This document shows, one piece after another, positions 22,246-34,700 of a DNA stretch of 64,000 nucleotides. Below the pieces are notes generated by a model. That model saw nothing but the letters and a program-made list of their open reading frames with translations. It was not told the DNA's origin and ran no database searches. The stretch's first letter is position 1. Each line of letters opens with the position of its first letter. The stretch is from Axinella damicornis (lineage: Eukaryota; Porifera; Demospongiae; Axinellida; Axinellidae). The position numbers and the translations under genes are program-made. The stretch spans positions 19,609,139-19,673,138 of the forward strand of contig OZ007505.1 of assembly GCA_963931865.1 (NCBI GenBank), read 5' to 3'.

Positions 22246-22446
22246 ATAGTCACACATGAATCCTGGCAATATCTGCGAGAAAGTGTTGCTCATGTTGGCA
22301 ATAAATCGCATGCCGAAGAAGAGCTTCATAGCTAGAAAGAATGTCTTCATGCCAACTTTGAAAAGTAGCACGTGTTTCAGAATGGTTGTGTCAAAACACA
22401 GCCGCAATTGTAAATCCTCTCAAGGTTGTTAGACACTACACTCCTT

Positions 22447-25040
22447 CTATACAAGACTGACATCCCACAATTTACCTGGGAGGAAGGGAATTAGACCCGG
22501 TGTGCTGGGTGATGTGCCAGGGACAGGTGTTGGTGGCGTAGTGGTCGTGATGGGGGGGAGGGCAGCTGATGTACTTGGAAGAAAGTACTTGGTAAGAGTT
22601 TGGCCTGTAGGATGATCAGACATGCCAACTCTCACGCATGTACATGAGACTCCTGTATTTGTCCACCATCTCATGCTCTCAAGCTTACTCACACAGTAGT
22701 AGGCCTGCCAGGGCTTAATTTGTGGGTAGGGCATGGGAACGTGGTGCCTAACGCTACAACCTCGTGGCGTTTACTATGAGACCTCTGCGTGTATAATGTG
22801 TTCCCTATACGATCACAACTTTAGTGAATCTGATGGATTCCCAGGTCCATCCGGGCAAGGGAACGTTTCATATCAGGTATCCTCTGTCATTGTAGTCTGC
22901 ACCAATACTCATATAGCTGTAGTGTACTCTCACCAGGATCGTAATAGTCGTAGACAGTGACTGGAAGCTGCTGGGGGTTCTCTACAGTAAATCTCTCCAG
23001 AAACTCTACTATGAAGGTGGTCGGACTGTTACGAACCTGCACATCGTGAAGGAGAACAGACATGAGATAAATGACTCAAAATCAGAGTGGGCTAAGCTAA
23101 CTGCACCATGATACCCACAGAAAATACTACTTGTGCAAAAAAAGAGAGAGACACCTCCGCAGTTTGTCCCGTAGTTGTCATACAATATTAGGGGCTAATG
23201 AGCGATCAATGTTCATCTCATTCCAGAATAATCCACACACATTTAAAGAGTAAATATTCTGGGACCAGCAGAGTAGTAAGCTTCCGATTCATTCAGAGCG
23301 GATGAGTGAACAACAATATAGTGCTCCTTGACATTTCAGAACCAAGCAGCTAATCATCAATTCGTTCACTACATGAATGCATAACTTATATCTCCATTGG
23401 AAAGGTATTGACAGAGAGCTACCAACAGAATGGCAATATACTTCTGGGCTTACATCATTGAAGTAAAAGACAACATTTGATCCTCGTTGGTCCACCCTCT
23501 CCAATTCGGCGTTGGTAGCCTGAAATATGGTTGTGTGTTTTGGAATAAAGATAACAGAGTGAACAAGGGGTGGGATATACATATATGAGCAACACAATGT
23601 CAGGGAAACAGCAGTATTCCTAAGCAGCAAGTGAGATGCACAGTGGGAGAGAATGCTGTTCACATCATATTTACAGCACATGAATCAATAATCACACCGT
23701 GTCAGCGCTAGTGTGTGCAAATATGTGTACAATGGAAGCTGTGCATGATTCATATGTTGAGGAGAGCGAAGGCAAGGTAGTGAGGCTGAAGCAGAAAGGG
23801 AGACCATGACAGAACATTGATTGGTTGGCAGATTGGAAACAGCATGTGCAATGTGTGCAGTCATCAGTAGCTATACATCCACAAGTTCTATAGTGGTACG
23901 GTCATGCACACCACACAATCAGGCTGCTAGACCATCACTCCCTGTAATGCTCCTCTGCACATTACATGGTGTATGCTCTAATGCTGCTATCTCAGTACAT
24001 GCATAGCTAAACTTACGAAGTCATCCAGGAACCTGTTGCCAGTGTAGATATAGCCAGTGGGAATCTCCACATCAATGATAGCCATGTTGGATGACTTCCC
24101 TCTCAGGTACCTAGGATGATATTCTCTTAAACGCTAGCACTTGTGTTCAATACCGACACTTCCTACATAATTATGTACTTGTTATGCATAACAAAAAACA
24201 AACCACCAACAGGCAAGTAAATAGTGAGATTTAGCATGCAGTGAAGCCTCAGAGAAGGCAAACTGGTACTTTGCAGACGTAAACCAGTAAGTAACAACAT
24301 ACGCTCCAACCAATATAAGTGGTATAATTATAGTTACAGCATAGGCAATTCTCTATGCTACTGGTTCCTGTGATCTGCCCACACAATATAATGAGAAACA
24401 AACAGTACTGGGAAGAAACTTCAGTGGATAGAGACAACACATTATTTACTTGGGTGATTCAGTACGTGGATCAGATTCCACTTTGTATGAGTGTCAGTGC
24501 ATGACGTATGGTATTTAATTTGCCAATGAGGTAAATACCTGATCCTAATGGAGAGCTCCAGAATGGCTCCCAGAGGGGTCTCCTCCTTCTCGGTAGCCAG
24601 ATCCATGGAGAAAGCCCTTGCATCAGAACAGCAGTTGCAACCGTGGTACTCCAAAGTGCTCTACATAAGTGGAGGGTATCTTAGTCTAGCGTAAACTAAG
24701 AGCAACTCATTATTACACTAATCTTGTTGAGCAAGTGCATATTCCTCTAACATGTAAAATCCTTCATTTAGTGCATTACCCCAAAGGTGTGAGTTAGTGT
24801 AATTGTGCCAGAATTATGGCCCCAAGCATCAAGGAACACTGGATTTTTTCCCCAGAAGACAAACCCTAACAAAGCAACGTTACTGCTTCTTGGTCTTGAT
24901 TCCCTAAGATCAAATTCCAGCCCATGCCAGTGCCCATTGTTCTCGAACGATCTTCGCGGAGTTTGAGGGTTCAGTAAATTGAAATACAAAGGTCCCGCAT
25001 CATTAGTCTATAGTCCTGCCACACGACAATCTCACTTCTG

Positions 25041-25120
<80 letters not shown>

Positions 25121-26948
25121 TCCCTTTTATAAGTACATGAGCAACCCATGGCAGAGAGAAAAGCAATCGATTTTGATACATGCCTAACAGAACTTTGTTT
25201 ACCTGAACGATTATTGTCCCATTTCCACTCCATGTGAGGCAGTTGTTATTACTGGGAACACTGGGCACCTGCGGAGAAGATTGATGTTTCATTTCATGAT
25301 GCATCATCACATTCTAGTTAATGGTGCCATTTTATTACCTCCACATCGAATCTTTGAAAGCGGTTCTCACTGTTGACAGTCCTCACAACATTAGATGAAA
25401 GCCCAGGAAGAGTGAACACCATTCTCTGGTCAATGTCAGTAGTGAAGGTACCCTCTGCAAACTTTGCTAAGGCTTGTAGAGCTATGACAGTGTCCTATAA
25501 GAAACGGAATTATGAGATTGTGTCCCAGAGATGCTTGCTTATTTGCCCACCTGAGAGGACCAGTATCCTCCACTGCCACTCCTAATTCTAACAAGCCACT
25601 GGGCCAGACAGACGGTGGACTCTGTGTCCCCTCCTTCCAACAAGGCCAGTAGAGCATAGGCAGTGGTCTCCACACAAGCAGCAGAACCCTCACTCCGTGG
25701 GCGGCCAATGCAGTCCGCACCCTGACCTCCACTGTCTCCACTGCGTGTGTCATCAGGACACTCATTGCAAACAAAGCAGGCTCCAGGGACTGCATGCAGA
25801 AGAGGAAAAAATATACTCATCAATTCTAAGGTATGAAAGGCCTGCATGAATTAGCACAGGGCAAGCATCACTGCTTTTACAGAGTGGTACATGAGCGACT
25901 GCTGATTCGTTATCTATATACCCCGTTGCTCATCTGTGCAATTCTGCTGCTGGAGCCAAAACTTCAGGTCAGCTTGGTGCTTCACTTCATGGAAGATAAG
26001 ATACCCAACCAGGCCGTACTGTACTTAGGTATCTACCCTGGTAAATGGTATTTTCATAATACTTAAGGTAGCATTATCCCTTTACCGTTAGGATACCTTT
26101 AACTGTCGGACCCCAACGGTTAAAGGTATCCTAATGGAAAGGGATAATGCTACCTTGATGCTGCCTTAAGCACTCCTGTCAAGCATGTTACGACATTCAG
26201 TTGTTGGATCCTGGGACATGCACACTTACAGCTCCTGCTAGTGAGGATCCTTGACCGCAGATCATCCAGCATGCTAGTCAGGGTTCGTGGGGGGTTATCA
26301 TTGCGCCTCAGCAGAGCGTAGGTGGCAAGGGCATGACCATAGTTACAGAAGCCTCCTTCTTCCTCATATTGGTTCTGCAAGTACCGCTCAGCTCTGGAGA
26401 CAGCAGTCCTGGCATTTCTCTGTGTGTTTTAAATATTGATGTACTGTCTCAACACAGCATCAACACCATTGCCGGACATCACAGATACAGATACAGATAT
26501 TAACTCCAACATACTGCTGTCTAATTGTGAAGTCTGTTTGTTGTACCTACCAGTGTAGCAGAAGAACCTTCATCATCCTCAAATGTTTCCACATACTGCT
26601 TGAGGGACAAAAGTCCAAATGCAGTGTGGGCAATAAAGCCGGCATCACGCTGTATAACAAGATCAAAGCAAGGAAAATCAACAGCAGGTGATATACAACT
26701 ACACTTGCACAGAGTAGCATTCTTGTTTATTGCATACATAATAGCAGTCAGCTTCCCTCGAACTTTCCCACTTTGAATAACAACAGCATCTAATGCTGAT
26801 AATATTGTGCGGCAAGTATGACGAAGTACATCTTATATGCTGTTACAATGCTGTGTATGTCACACAGACGTCTACTTTGCCTACAAAGGCAAATTATGAG
26901 GTGGAATAGGGAAAGCATGCATCAATACACAGTGTATATGTGTGTATG

Positions 26949-26984
<36 letters not shown>

Positions 26985-28198
26985 ACATGCGCATGTACCA
27001 CCAGTCCAAAGTTGTGCACTCGTCCAGTAATGGGAAGCTGTCCGTCCCTCCCCTGATTGCGAACAATGTAGTTCAAAGCTCCATCAATGACCTCCATATC
27101 GATCAGTTCAGTGCCTGGTTCTTGTTCTGTAAATGCCATGATTATGGAAGTCAATCAATGACCCTTATACACACATACGTATGGAGTAATGAGAGATGAA
27201 CTACTAAAGATTCTTGAAAAGCTATCCACAGTTGACAGGAATAGCTATACTGCTGCTGCTATTAGAGATACTACAATAAAAAATTACCTCCTATCATTCC
27301 TGCTAACATTTAAGGATACTGGTAATGTTCCTCACCCAAGTACAGAGTTGACAGCTAGCTATAGCATTCAGTAGGTGAAACATGCTGATCACTAACCTTT
27401 GTAGAAGGTGACAATACCGGAGAAGGTGTTCACAACAGCAGCAGTCAGCCTACAAATTAATACGCACCGTTATAATCCCTGCCCAGTTAGAATTTGTATC
27501 ATAGCAATGTAATTTATGTGTCCACATACCACGAGCTGCAGCTCCCTCGAGACCATATACTGAAACAGCCAGAGCCTTGCAGGTAAGTCAACTGTCGCTG
27601 GTAGCCTGTAATGGGGGCAGATTCAAGATCAGAGGAGTTGATTCATATATACTTCAATTTACATCTGCAATTAGGACAGTGGCGTAGGAGCGCATCCGCC
27701 GCTGGTCCGGCTCTGAAGTGTGGCTTAGTACTAGTAGTCCAGGGGCGGATACAGGATTTATGAAAGGGGGGGGGCACTATATATTAAACGCTGCCGGAGG
27801 CAGTGCATGGAGGTGTGTAGTGTTGTTCTGTTTGCGCGAAGCGCGGAAATTTTTTTTCGCCTTCATTTTTCACTTCTCAGGATGGGCTCTCGTGGCACCT
27901 TCGCGCTTTGCACTGCAAGTTCCAGATGTACGAGGATTGCATGTCCCAGGGCTGCCATGAGCTTCTTCCTTGGTCAAATTTCGCTCACGAACCGTAATAA
28001 GTACGTACACGTACGTACACGTACACGGAGGGGTATACTAGATCGTGGTCTCGTTCCCAAGCCGTTCGGTTTCAGGCAACGCACGGTAAGCTTATTGCGA
28101 GCTGAGGCCAGGCCAGGAGTTGCAACGTAGCGGCAGCAAGTTGGTAAGGAGGAAAATAAAGTGATGAAGAAGCAAAAGGGGGGGGGCACCGGCCCCCA

Positions 28199-28230
<32 letters not shown>

Positions 28231-28710
28231 CAGATCCGCCTCTGAGCCGTGTTTGTTCCTATGGTTCGTCGAAGCTGCGAGAGTGCGTTCGATCGTGAGC
28301 CCCCCCTCAAAATAAAAAAAAATTCAGCACTGAAAAGTGGTCCGGCTAAAACCGCACCAGCCGGACCGCGTGCTACGCCTATGTAGGAGGAGCACCATGC
28401 ATGCTAAAAGTCCACACCAATTTGAATGTTGTTCCTGATCTTGACTGCAATGAAGTCCTGCAGCTGATCTGTTGTCTGAAGGTACTCTGCCACCACCCAA
28501 TTAGTAGCCATCTTCACTAGGTTCTGCTCTCCACAACCAGACGGTAGCACCAACAAACGGTCCAGGTTGGGGGGAGACATCACGTCCCCTGTAACATAAA
28601 GTTTCAGTTGTAAGTATAACCTGTAGGGTCTTTAACCTTCATGATCTGTGCCCAATTCATGTATGCAGTACTGCCAACATTGGACCACTCCCCTCCCCCC
28701 CCCCCAATAT

Positions 28711-28746
<36 letters not shown>

Positions 28747-31700
28747 ACCTGTGACAGTGATGGTTGCCTTGGCAGAGCCGGGAATGACACAGGAGGGTAG
28801 TGAATAGTTGAAGCAGTGCTGTCCCGAGTCTACCAAGCAGGAGGGTAAAAAGAAGTGAGCTATAGCAAAGCACAGTAAACTAAGGGAGGTCATTTAAGCA
28901 TTTACCTTCTATATAGAGATTTTGTGTCACTTCAAACCTTTCACAACCAGGCTACTCATGAAGGCAAGAGGGAAAAATATACAAGTGAAGCATGGTATAT
29001 ATTTTCTGTGCTCCCTGAAATTGTGCATTATAGCAAATCTGAACTTACCTTGACATTCAAGAATTTCCTGACAATATCTCGCTCCCCACGATCACCCAGA
29101 GCACTCACAGTGATGGCCAACTGCCCAATAGCCCTTGGCCTCAGTCGGAGGCTGAAGGGGGTGCTAGTGCCACGGGACACGTCTAGTACACCACTCTCAG
29201 GAAGGCCATCGTCAACAATGTCTAGATCGTCATCAACTGCCACAGACACAGTGGCCTAAATTCAACGGAGAAAAAAGTCCAATTGAAATGGGCAAAGAAC
29301 TAACAAAAGGCTGTGATTTCATTGTAAAACATGACATTAGATGCTTGTTAGCAGAAATATTCTCTAAGATGAAAGTAACAAATAAAGTAAACTACACTAT
29401 CCTTTCAGGCATTCCTACATACCGTTACTCTCCTCCTCCTACCAAAGTAGAACACAAGTGGTGTGACAGTCACCGTCTCTCCAAAGTTAACACTGAAGGG
29501 CAGCTCCAGAGAAGCAAAGAATGGCTTGGAGACCGTCAGCTCAAAAAGACGGGACAACCCAAGTCCACTGCCTCTAGAGAGAGCAAACGCTTCAGCCACC
29601 CATGTAGTAATGGTGTCGGGAACAGTAGAGTTGAGCCTCGCAACACCATTCTCACTGCATCAGAACAGAAGTTGATCCCAAATGTATCCAATTAGCAGTT
29701 AGGAGTGATACCACATTGAGGGAATGGTTAAATCTCAAATTTTGCCAATTGGTTCATGGAATTTTGGTGGTTAGAGCTGTTATCAGTCCTCAGTTGCCTT
29801 CTGCTTGGTAACCTATGGCTCTATTAACAACATCATGAGGAGCACCATAATCTCATTGAACCTTTATCCAGCATCGCATTAGTGAATACAGTCATTGCGT
29901 ACCTGCATGCTCGATGAAAAGTGGCTGAGTAGGAAAACAGAGGCTTCTTCCTAGATCTGGGCTAAACTGGATACTCACTATGCAGTGAAACTGGGTTCTG
30001 CCCGATACAAGTGTGCAGGTTAAAAGAAGGAAACCCTAGCAGAATTCCCAGTGTTTGGTACTCTCTTTCAGTGTTACGATGACTTCAAGAGTGCAGGTGC
30101 TAATAACTCACTCTGTCCTCTGCATGCTCCAGATCCAGCTCTCTGGGAAGAACGTCCTTGCTCCTTGCTCCTCTTCTCCAACCTGTTCTACCTGGTTGCC
30201 GGGAGCAGTTGTGGGCGCAGGTGCAGGTACAATCCCAGCTGGCCCAGCACGGAAGTCTACCTCATCTGTGTCAGTGTTGGAAAGTGTACAATATTATCAT
30301 GCTCTTGCTATTAGCCTGTACTAAACACTTACCAACAGGGCGACTGATGAAGGCTACAGGGGAAAGGTGGAACAACTATAAAACGCAATTTCACAATGGG
30401 ATCTCCCCTCTCCCAGGTTACGTACAATTGTGAACTTACGAAAGCTTGGGGAAGGTCTATATGGAGGGCTGGGTTGGAACATGTTGGACTGTAGAGATAT
30501 CCCAGCAGCCTGAAATATTGATAATTGGAAGGTGGATAATTATTCCTTACCATCACTGAGAGCAAAGCTGTTTAGAGCACATCATCAACACAATTATTAT
30601 GTGCATGATCATACAGTCACTGTACAAATAATTAAGAGATCTCTTCCTCCCTCGCTGTGGAAAACCTTGCTTCAGAGTGAAGTAGTTCCTAGGCCAGTGT
30701 TAGTACCAGAAGCTCCATTTCCAGCCAAATTGTGAGTAAACGCTACAAAATCCTTCAGGAACGAGGACTACCGGCCAGCTACAACCAGTGGTGCTCCTTC
30801 TCAGAAGCTGCTGTCAAATAGTATCATGATTCTCTCTGAGGTTAGGTTATATAATAATGGAACAACCTCACCAGTTGGTTCATTCTAGGCACATGATTTT
30901 GTCATTTACAATGAAGGGGGAGGGGACCCAATCTTAACTAGCAGATCAGTCACCATAAATATCAAGATCCTCTAGTAGCATTAGCGTACATACACATTTC
31001 TTCTTCCACTTACATTGAAGATTGTTGAAACGCCATATCTGCTAGGCTCAGAGCATGAGGTGGGGCAGCAAGAGTCCGTAGATTCCACACTGCAACTGGT
31101 AGCTCTCGGCAGGGAGCCACGAGTCAGTGACCGCAGCAAACGGCAGATCTGGTGCATCGTGTTACAGTAGTAAGATGGTAGGAACAGCGTATTTGATTCA
31201 GCAAATTGTTTGTTGTATATAGTTGCTAGCCAAAATAAAATTATTTTCTGCATGCTCTCTAGCTTGTATAAGCCCTTCACATGCATGCAGTATAAGGACT
31301 TCTGTGGGCCTGAAGCTTCATGCATTTCGAGCTATACATCCTGTCCACTTAAGGGAGTGTAACTCACATTGTCACTCTCCAGGGACTTGCATGCATCTGC
31401 AAGCAAGGTGAGGCTCTTGTCGATGACACTGAGCAACACCACAGAGCGAGGGGAGGTCACAGTTTCTATGCTGATTGGATCTCCCGGAGAGGCACTGCTC
31501 CGGTTGAAGGCCACCCCAACCTGGTAATCATAAGTTGTTAGTGTTAGGCAATCTTATAATACTGCAGAGACAATCTGAGATGAATGTGAATTTCTCTAAC
31601 ATTAGAGACAGCTTTAAACCGTCTAACCTGGTTTGGTAGTGCACATTCGACAGGGATCTCAACGAGGTCTGCTACTAGTTCACCATCCTCGCGTGAGAAC

Positions 31701-34700
31701 ACACCAAGAACCTTCACTCGGGGGACCATGGGACCAGTGACCCGGAATGAAACCACAGCTGTGGTGGTCCCGTTACGCTCAAACTCAAATGTATGCTCCT
31801 GGATACTACCTTGACTGATCACCTACATGGAGAATGAAGGATTAATCAAATCATCCCCATCATGGGTGCATATCTAGATTTGCACTACTAACAGGATCTG
31901 TGTGTAGCCATACTGTTTTGGGTGGAAATATCAAAACTGAATTTACGGTACCAGAGAACACAAAGAGCTGTTGGTTCAATATAAGCAGCTAGCTGGCTTT
32001 ATATTGAAAGGTCGACTATGTGATCATGGTACATTTGGGTGAAAGTATCACTTGTAATTATTTGTCTGCAGCTAGAGTGGGTTACGTACTGTAGTGTCAG
32101 CTGTCAGCTAGCTGGTTCTTGGATGCATGTTTATATTGAAAGGTGGACTAATAGATGTGATCATGGTACATTTGGGTGAAAGTATCACTTGTAATTATTT
32201 GTCTGCAGCTAGAGTGGGTTACGTACTGTAGTGTCAGCTGTCAGTTAGCTGGTTCTTGGATGCATGTTTATATTGAAAGGTCGACTAATAGATGTGATCA
32301 TGGTACATTTGGGTGAAAGTATCACAATTATTTGTCTGCAGGTTACATACTGTAGTGTCAGCTGGCAACTAGCTGACTCTTGGATGCATGTTTATATTGA
32401 AAGGTCGACTAATAGATGTGATCATGGTACATTTGGGTGAAAGTATCACAGTTATTTGTCTGCAGGTTACATACTGTAGTGTCAGCTGGCAGCTAGCTGG
32501 CTCTTGGATGCATGTTAAGGTCGACTATGTGATCATGGTACATTTGGGTGAAAGTATCACTGCAGCAAGAGTGGGTTACATACTGTAGAGTAAACAGAAG
32601 CTGTTTGGTCTAAAACAGTATAGTCTAAATACTTTGCTGTATGTACAGGATACTATTAGTTTACAGCACAGAGGAGGTGGTGCAACCTATGAGTGAAAGT
32701 ACTCCTGAGGCAAAGCACGTACTAGCCTCATTCCAAGGCCATGTATGTGGGAGTAGGGAAAGATGGCCTGGTATCTTACTGTTCCTAATGCCAGGTAACC
32801 ATGATAGCAATAACCGAATAGGGCCAAATGTAATACTACTCACCAGTAAGTGTAGAACGCTGAAGGTCACGGTGCTGCTAGCTCGGATGTCAGCCCTTGA
32901 GCCAACCTGTCACAAGAGGTTGTACACATAACACAATACAAATATGCTCATATTCCTATAGGCAAGAACCAAGACTTTGGTCCTGCAGATACATTTTCTT
33001 CACGGTTTGTTCATGGCAATCAGTATTGTGCATAGTATACAGACAAGACCGGAACACACACTGGCTGCATTCTTCATTTCCCTCACTGTTAATGGAGACC
33101 TCCGGGAGACATCGTCCAGTTGCAGGAAGGACTTGGTGGGGGAGTGCACGGGAGCAGGAGAGATGCACACCTGCTCACTAACACAAGAAGGAGAGGAGCC
33201 AGAGGGCCTCAGCTTGGGAGGGAGAGGGGGAGGGTGTGGCAGGGTGGGAAATGAGGATAGGATATGGAATTCTAAACTGTTTTGATCCATAAAGCAAAGA
33301 GCTGTGCATAATGCTGTTGCAGATATACATAACTATCAAGATTAAGCTCTGAAAAGTAACTATACCAAAGTACAAGCTCTTAGGTTTAATTTGCACAGCA
33401 GTAGATGCTAAAGCACATGTATACTTGAGCCACATTATCTTACTGCTGTTACTTCCGGGAAAAACTGTTGCACAGAGAACAATGAGCATACCTGTATCCT
33501 GAGGCAGTTGGCATCTGAAGGAACTGGGATGATCACTGTGATCCTCCCGTCTGCATTGTTACTGGCCGCATCACTGTCCATCAGAGTCCTCTGCCCATTG
33601 TTGATTGTGGCCGTTACTGTAATACTGGAACCAGGGGAAGGAGAGCCGTCTGCATTGGTCACCACAGCCTATGTAAGTCATGTGTGTGCAGGTGTATTTA
33701 AGGTAGTAAACATGGGTACCGCGATCTCCGAAACCAAGTTGATGGATAAATGGGCAGCATCAAAGCGTACACAAGTTTCAGCAATACTTTGCATCAAACT
33801 GCTCCCTCTGCTTGAAAATGCCCTAAAACTCAATTTTAAGGCCCTCTACGAAACTGAAAATTTGGACCCTCTCCAAGGCCCCACCCACACTCTGACCCCA
33901 TCATCAATACACACACAAAACAGGCCCCAAAACTACGGATGGATTTACCACCTGCTCTCCTCACTTGCAGGCTACAGCCCTAAACTCACTGCCACCCTCA
34001 AAAACAGAGGTTTGGCTACCCTAGGCTTTCAAAAAAAATTTCACGCACACCGACTAAAACCGACTCAAGCCAAGGGCTCTCTTCAAAAGGTCAACCTACC
34101 CCTTGCAAAACTAGGGATGCTTTTCCACGTTCACCTCTCGGTTACAGAGTTTTGGCCACAAATCTTCTCCCTCTCACCAGCCCAGTCCAGCTACCAAACC
34201 AGCCAAATTCGCCCTAACACGAAAATGGGCGGGGCCTGTAATGCCGAAAGGTCAACTCTCTAGAGTACCTTGGCCAGGGAGCTGTCGGAGGCTGTTCACT
34301 TTCCAGGCTGTTCTTTGGCCACTTCAGCAGACCCACAAACATTCCTGCTCACTCCACCTAGCTATTCACACTCGGATAGCCCATCGCTACATTCAATAAG
34401 CCAGAATAGCTCTTTACTTAAAAAAAAAAAAAAAAAAAAAAAAAGAGTGTTCAAACAAATCTTCAAAGTACCACACGGCCACATCAGAGTGCCGATTTGA
34501 AACTTGAAAGGGCCGCTAGCCGCATCAAAGAGAGAAGCCCCCCTTGTTTATTCCGGTTGCCGCCATGGGAAAACGTAAACAGATGAATAACTCTAAATAA
34601 CCGTATGCGAGTGACGTAGTCTCATTAATTATTCATGAGCAAAATTGCGCGATTTCGCCGATGCCGTGCTTCCTACCTTAATACGGATGTGATGTGTGTA

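Larger units (their letters stand above)
20701..22446. other. Spacer between thioester copies A and B
   Basis: No confident gene. A GTG-started plus-strand frame (20823-21038) has a hydrophobic start but no ATG and is not called. A short ATG-started frame lies at 21262-21426. A minus-strand hydrophobic frame at 22102-22245 may be a terminal exon of copy B. Confidence 0.5.
25551..29255 (-). other. Copy B thioester domain block (exons 23-32)
   Basis: Exons 29255-29049, 28951-28906, 28829-28749, 28588-28418, 27605-27530, 27449-27397, 27126-26999, 26649-26551, 26419-26230, 25789-25551. Exon 26 carries LPSGCGEQNLV; exon 27 GYQRQLTYLQGSGCFSIW; exon 28 LTAAVVNTFSGIVTFY; exon 29 GRVHNFGLV; exon 32 a Cys-rich insert (ACFVCNECPDDTRSG) before TTAYALLALLEGGD. 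The donor of exon 26 (GTGTGG) is weak compared with copy A (GTACAG) and lies next to a transposon insertion. Confidence 0.88.

Noticed and set aside
25003..25310. Val/Cys-repeat frames over the CA tract
   Set aside because: Dinucleotide repeats give endless alternating codons; only the small real exon of copy B at 25203-25268 is kept.
33508..33710. Start of the 251-codon plus-strand frame
   Set aside because: Its first third is antisense to copy B exon 13; only the part inside the TTAA-bounded insertion is discussed.
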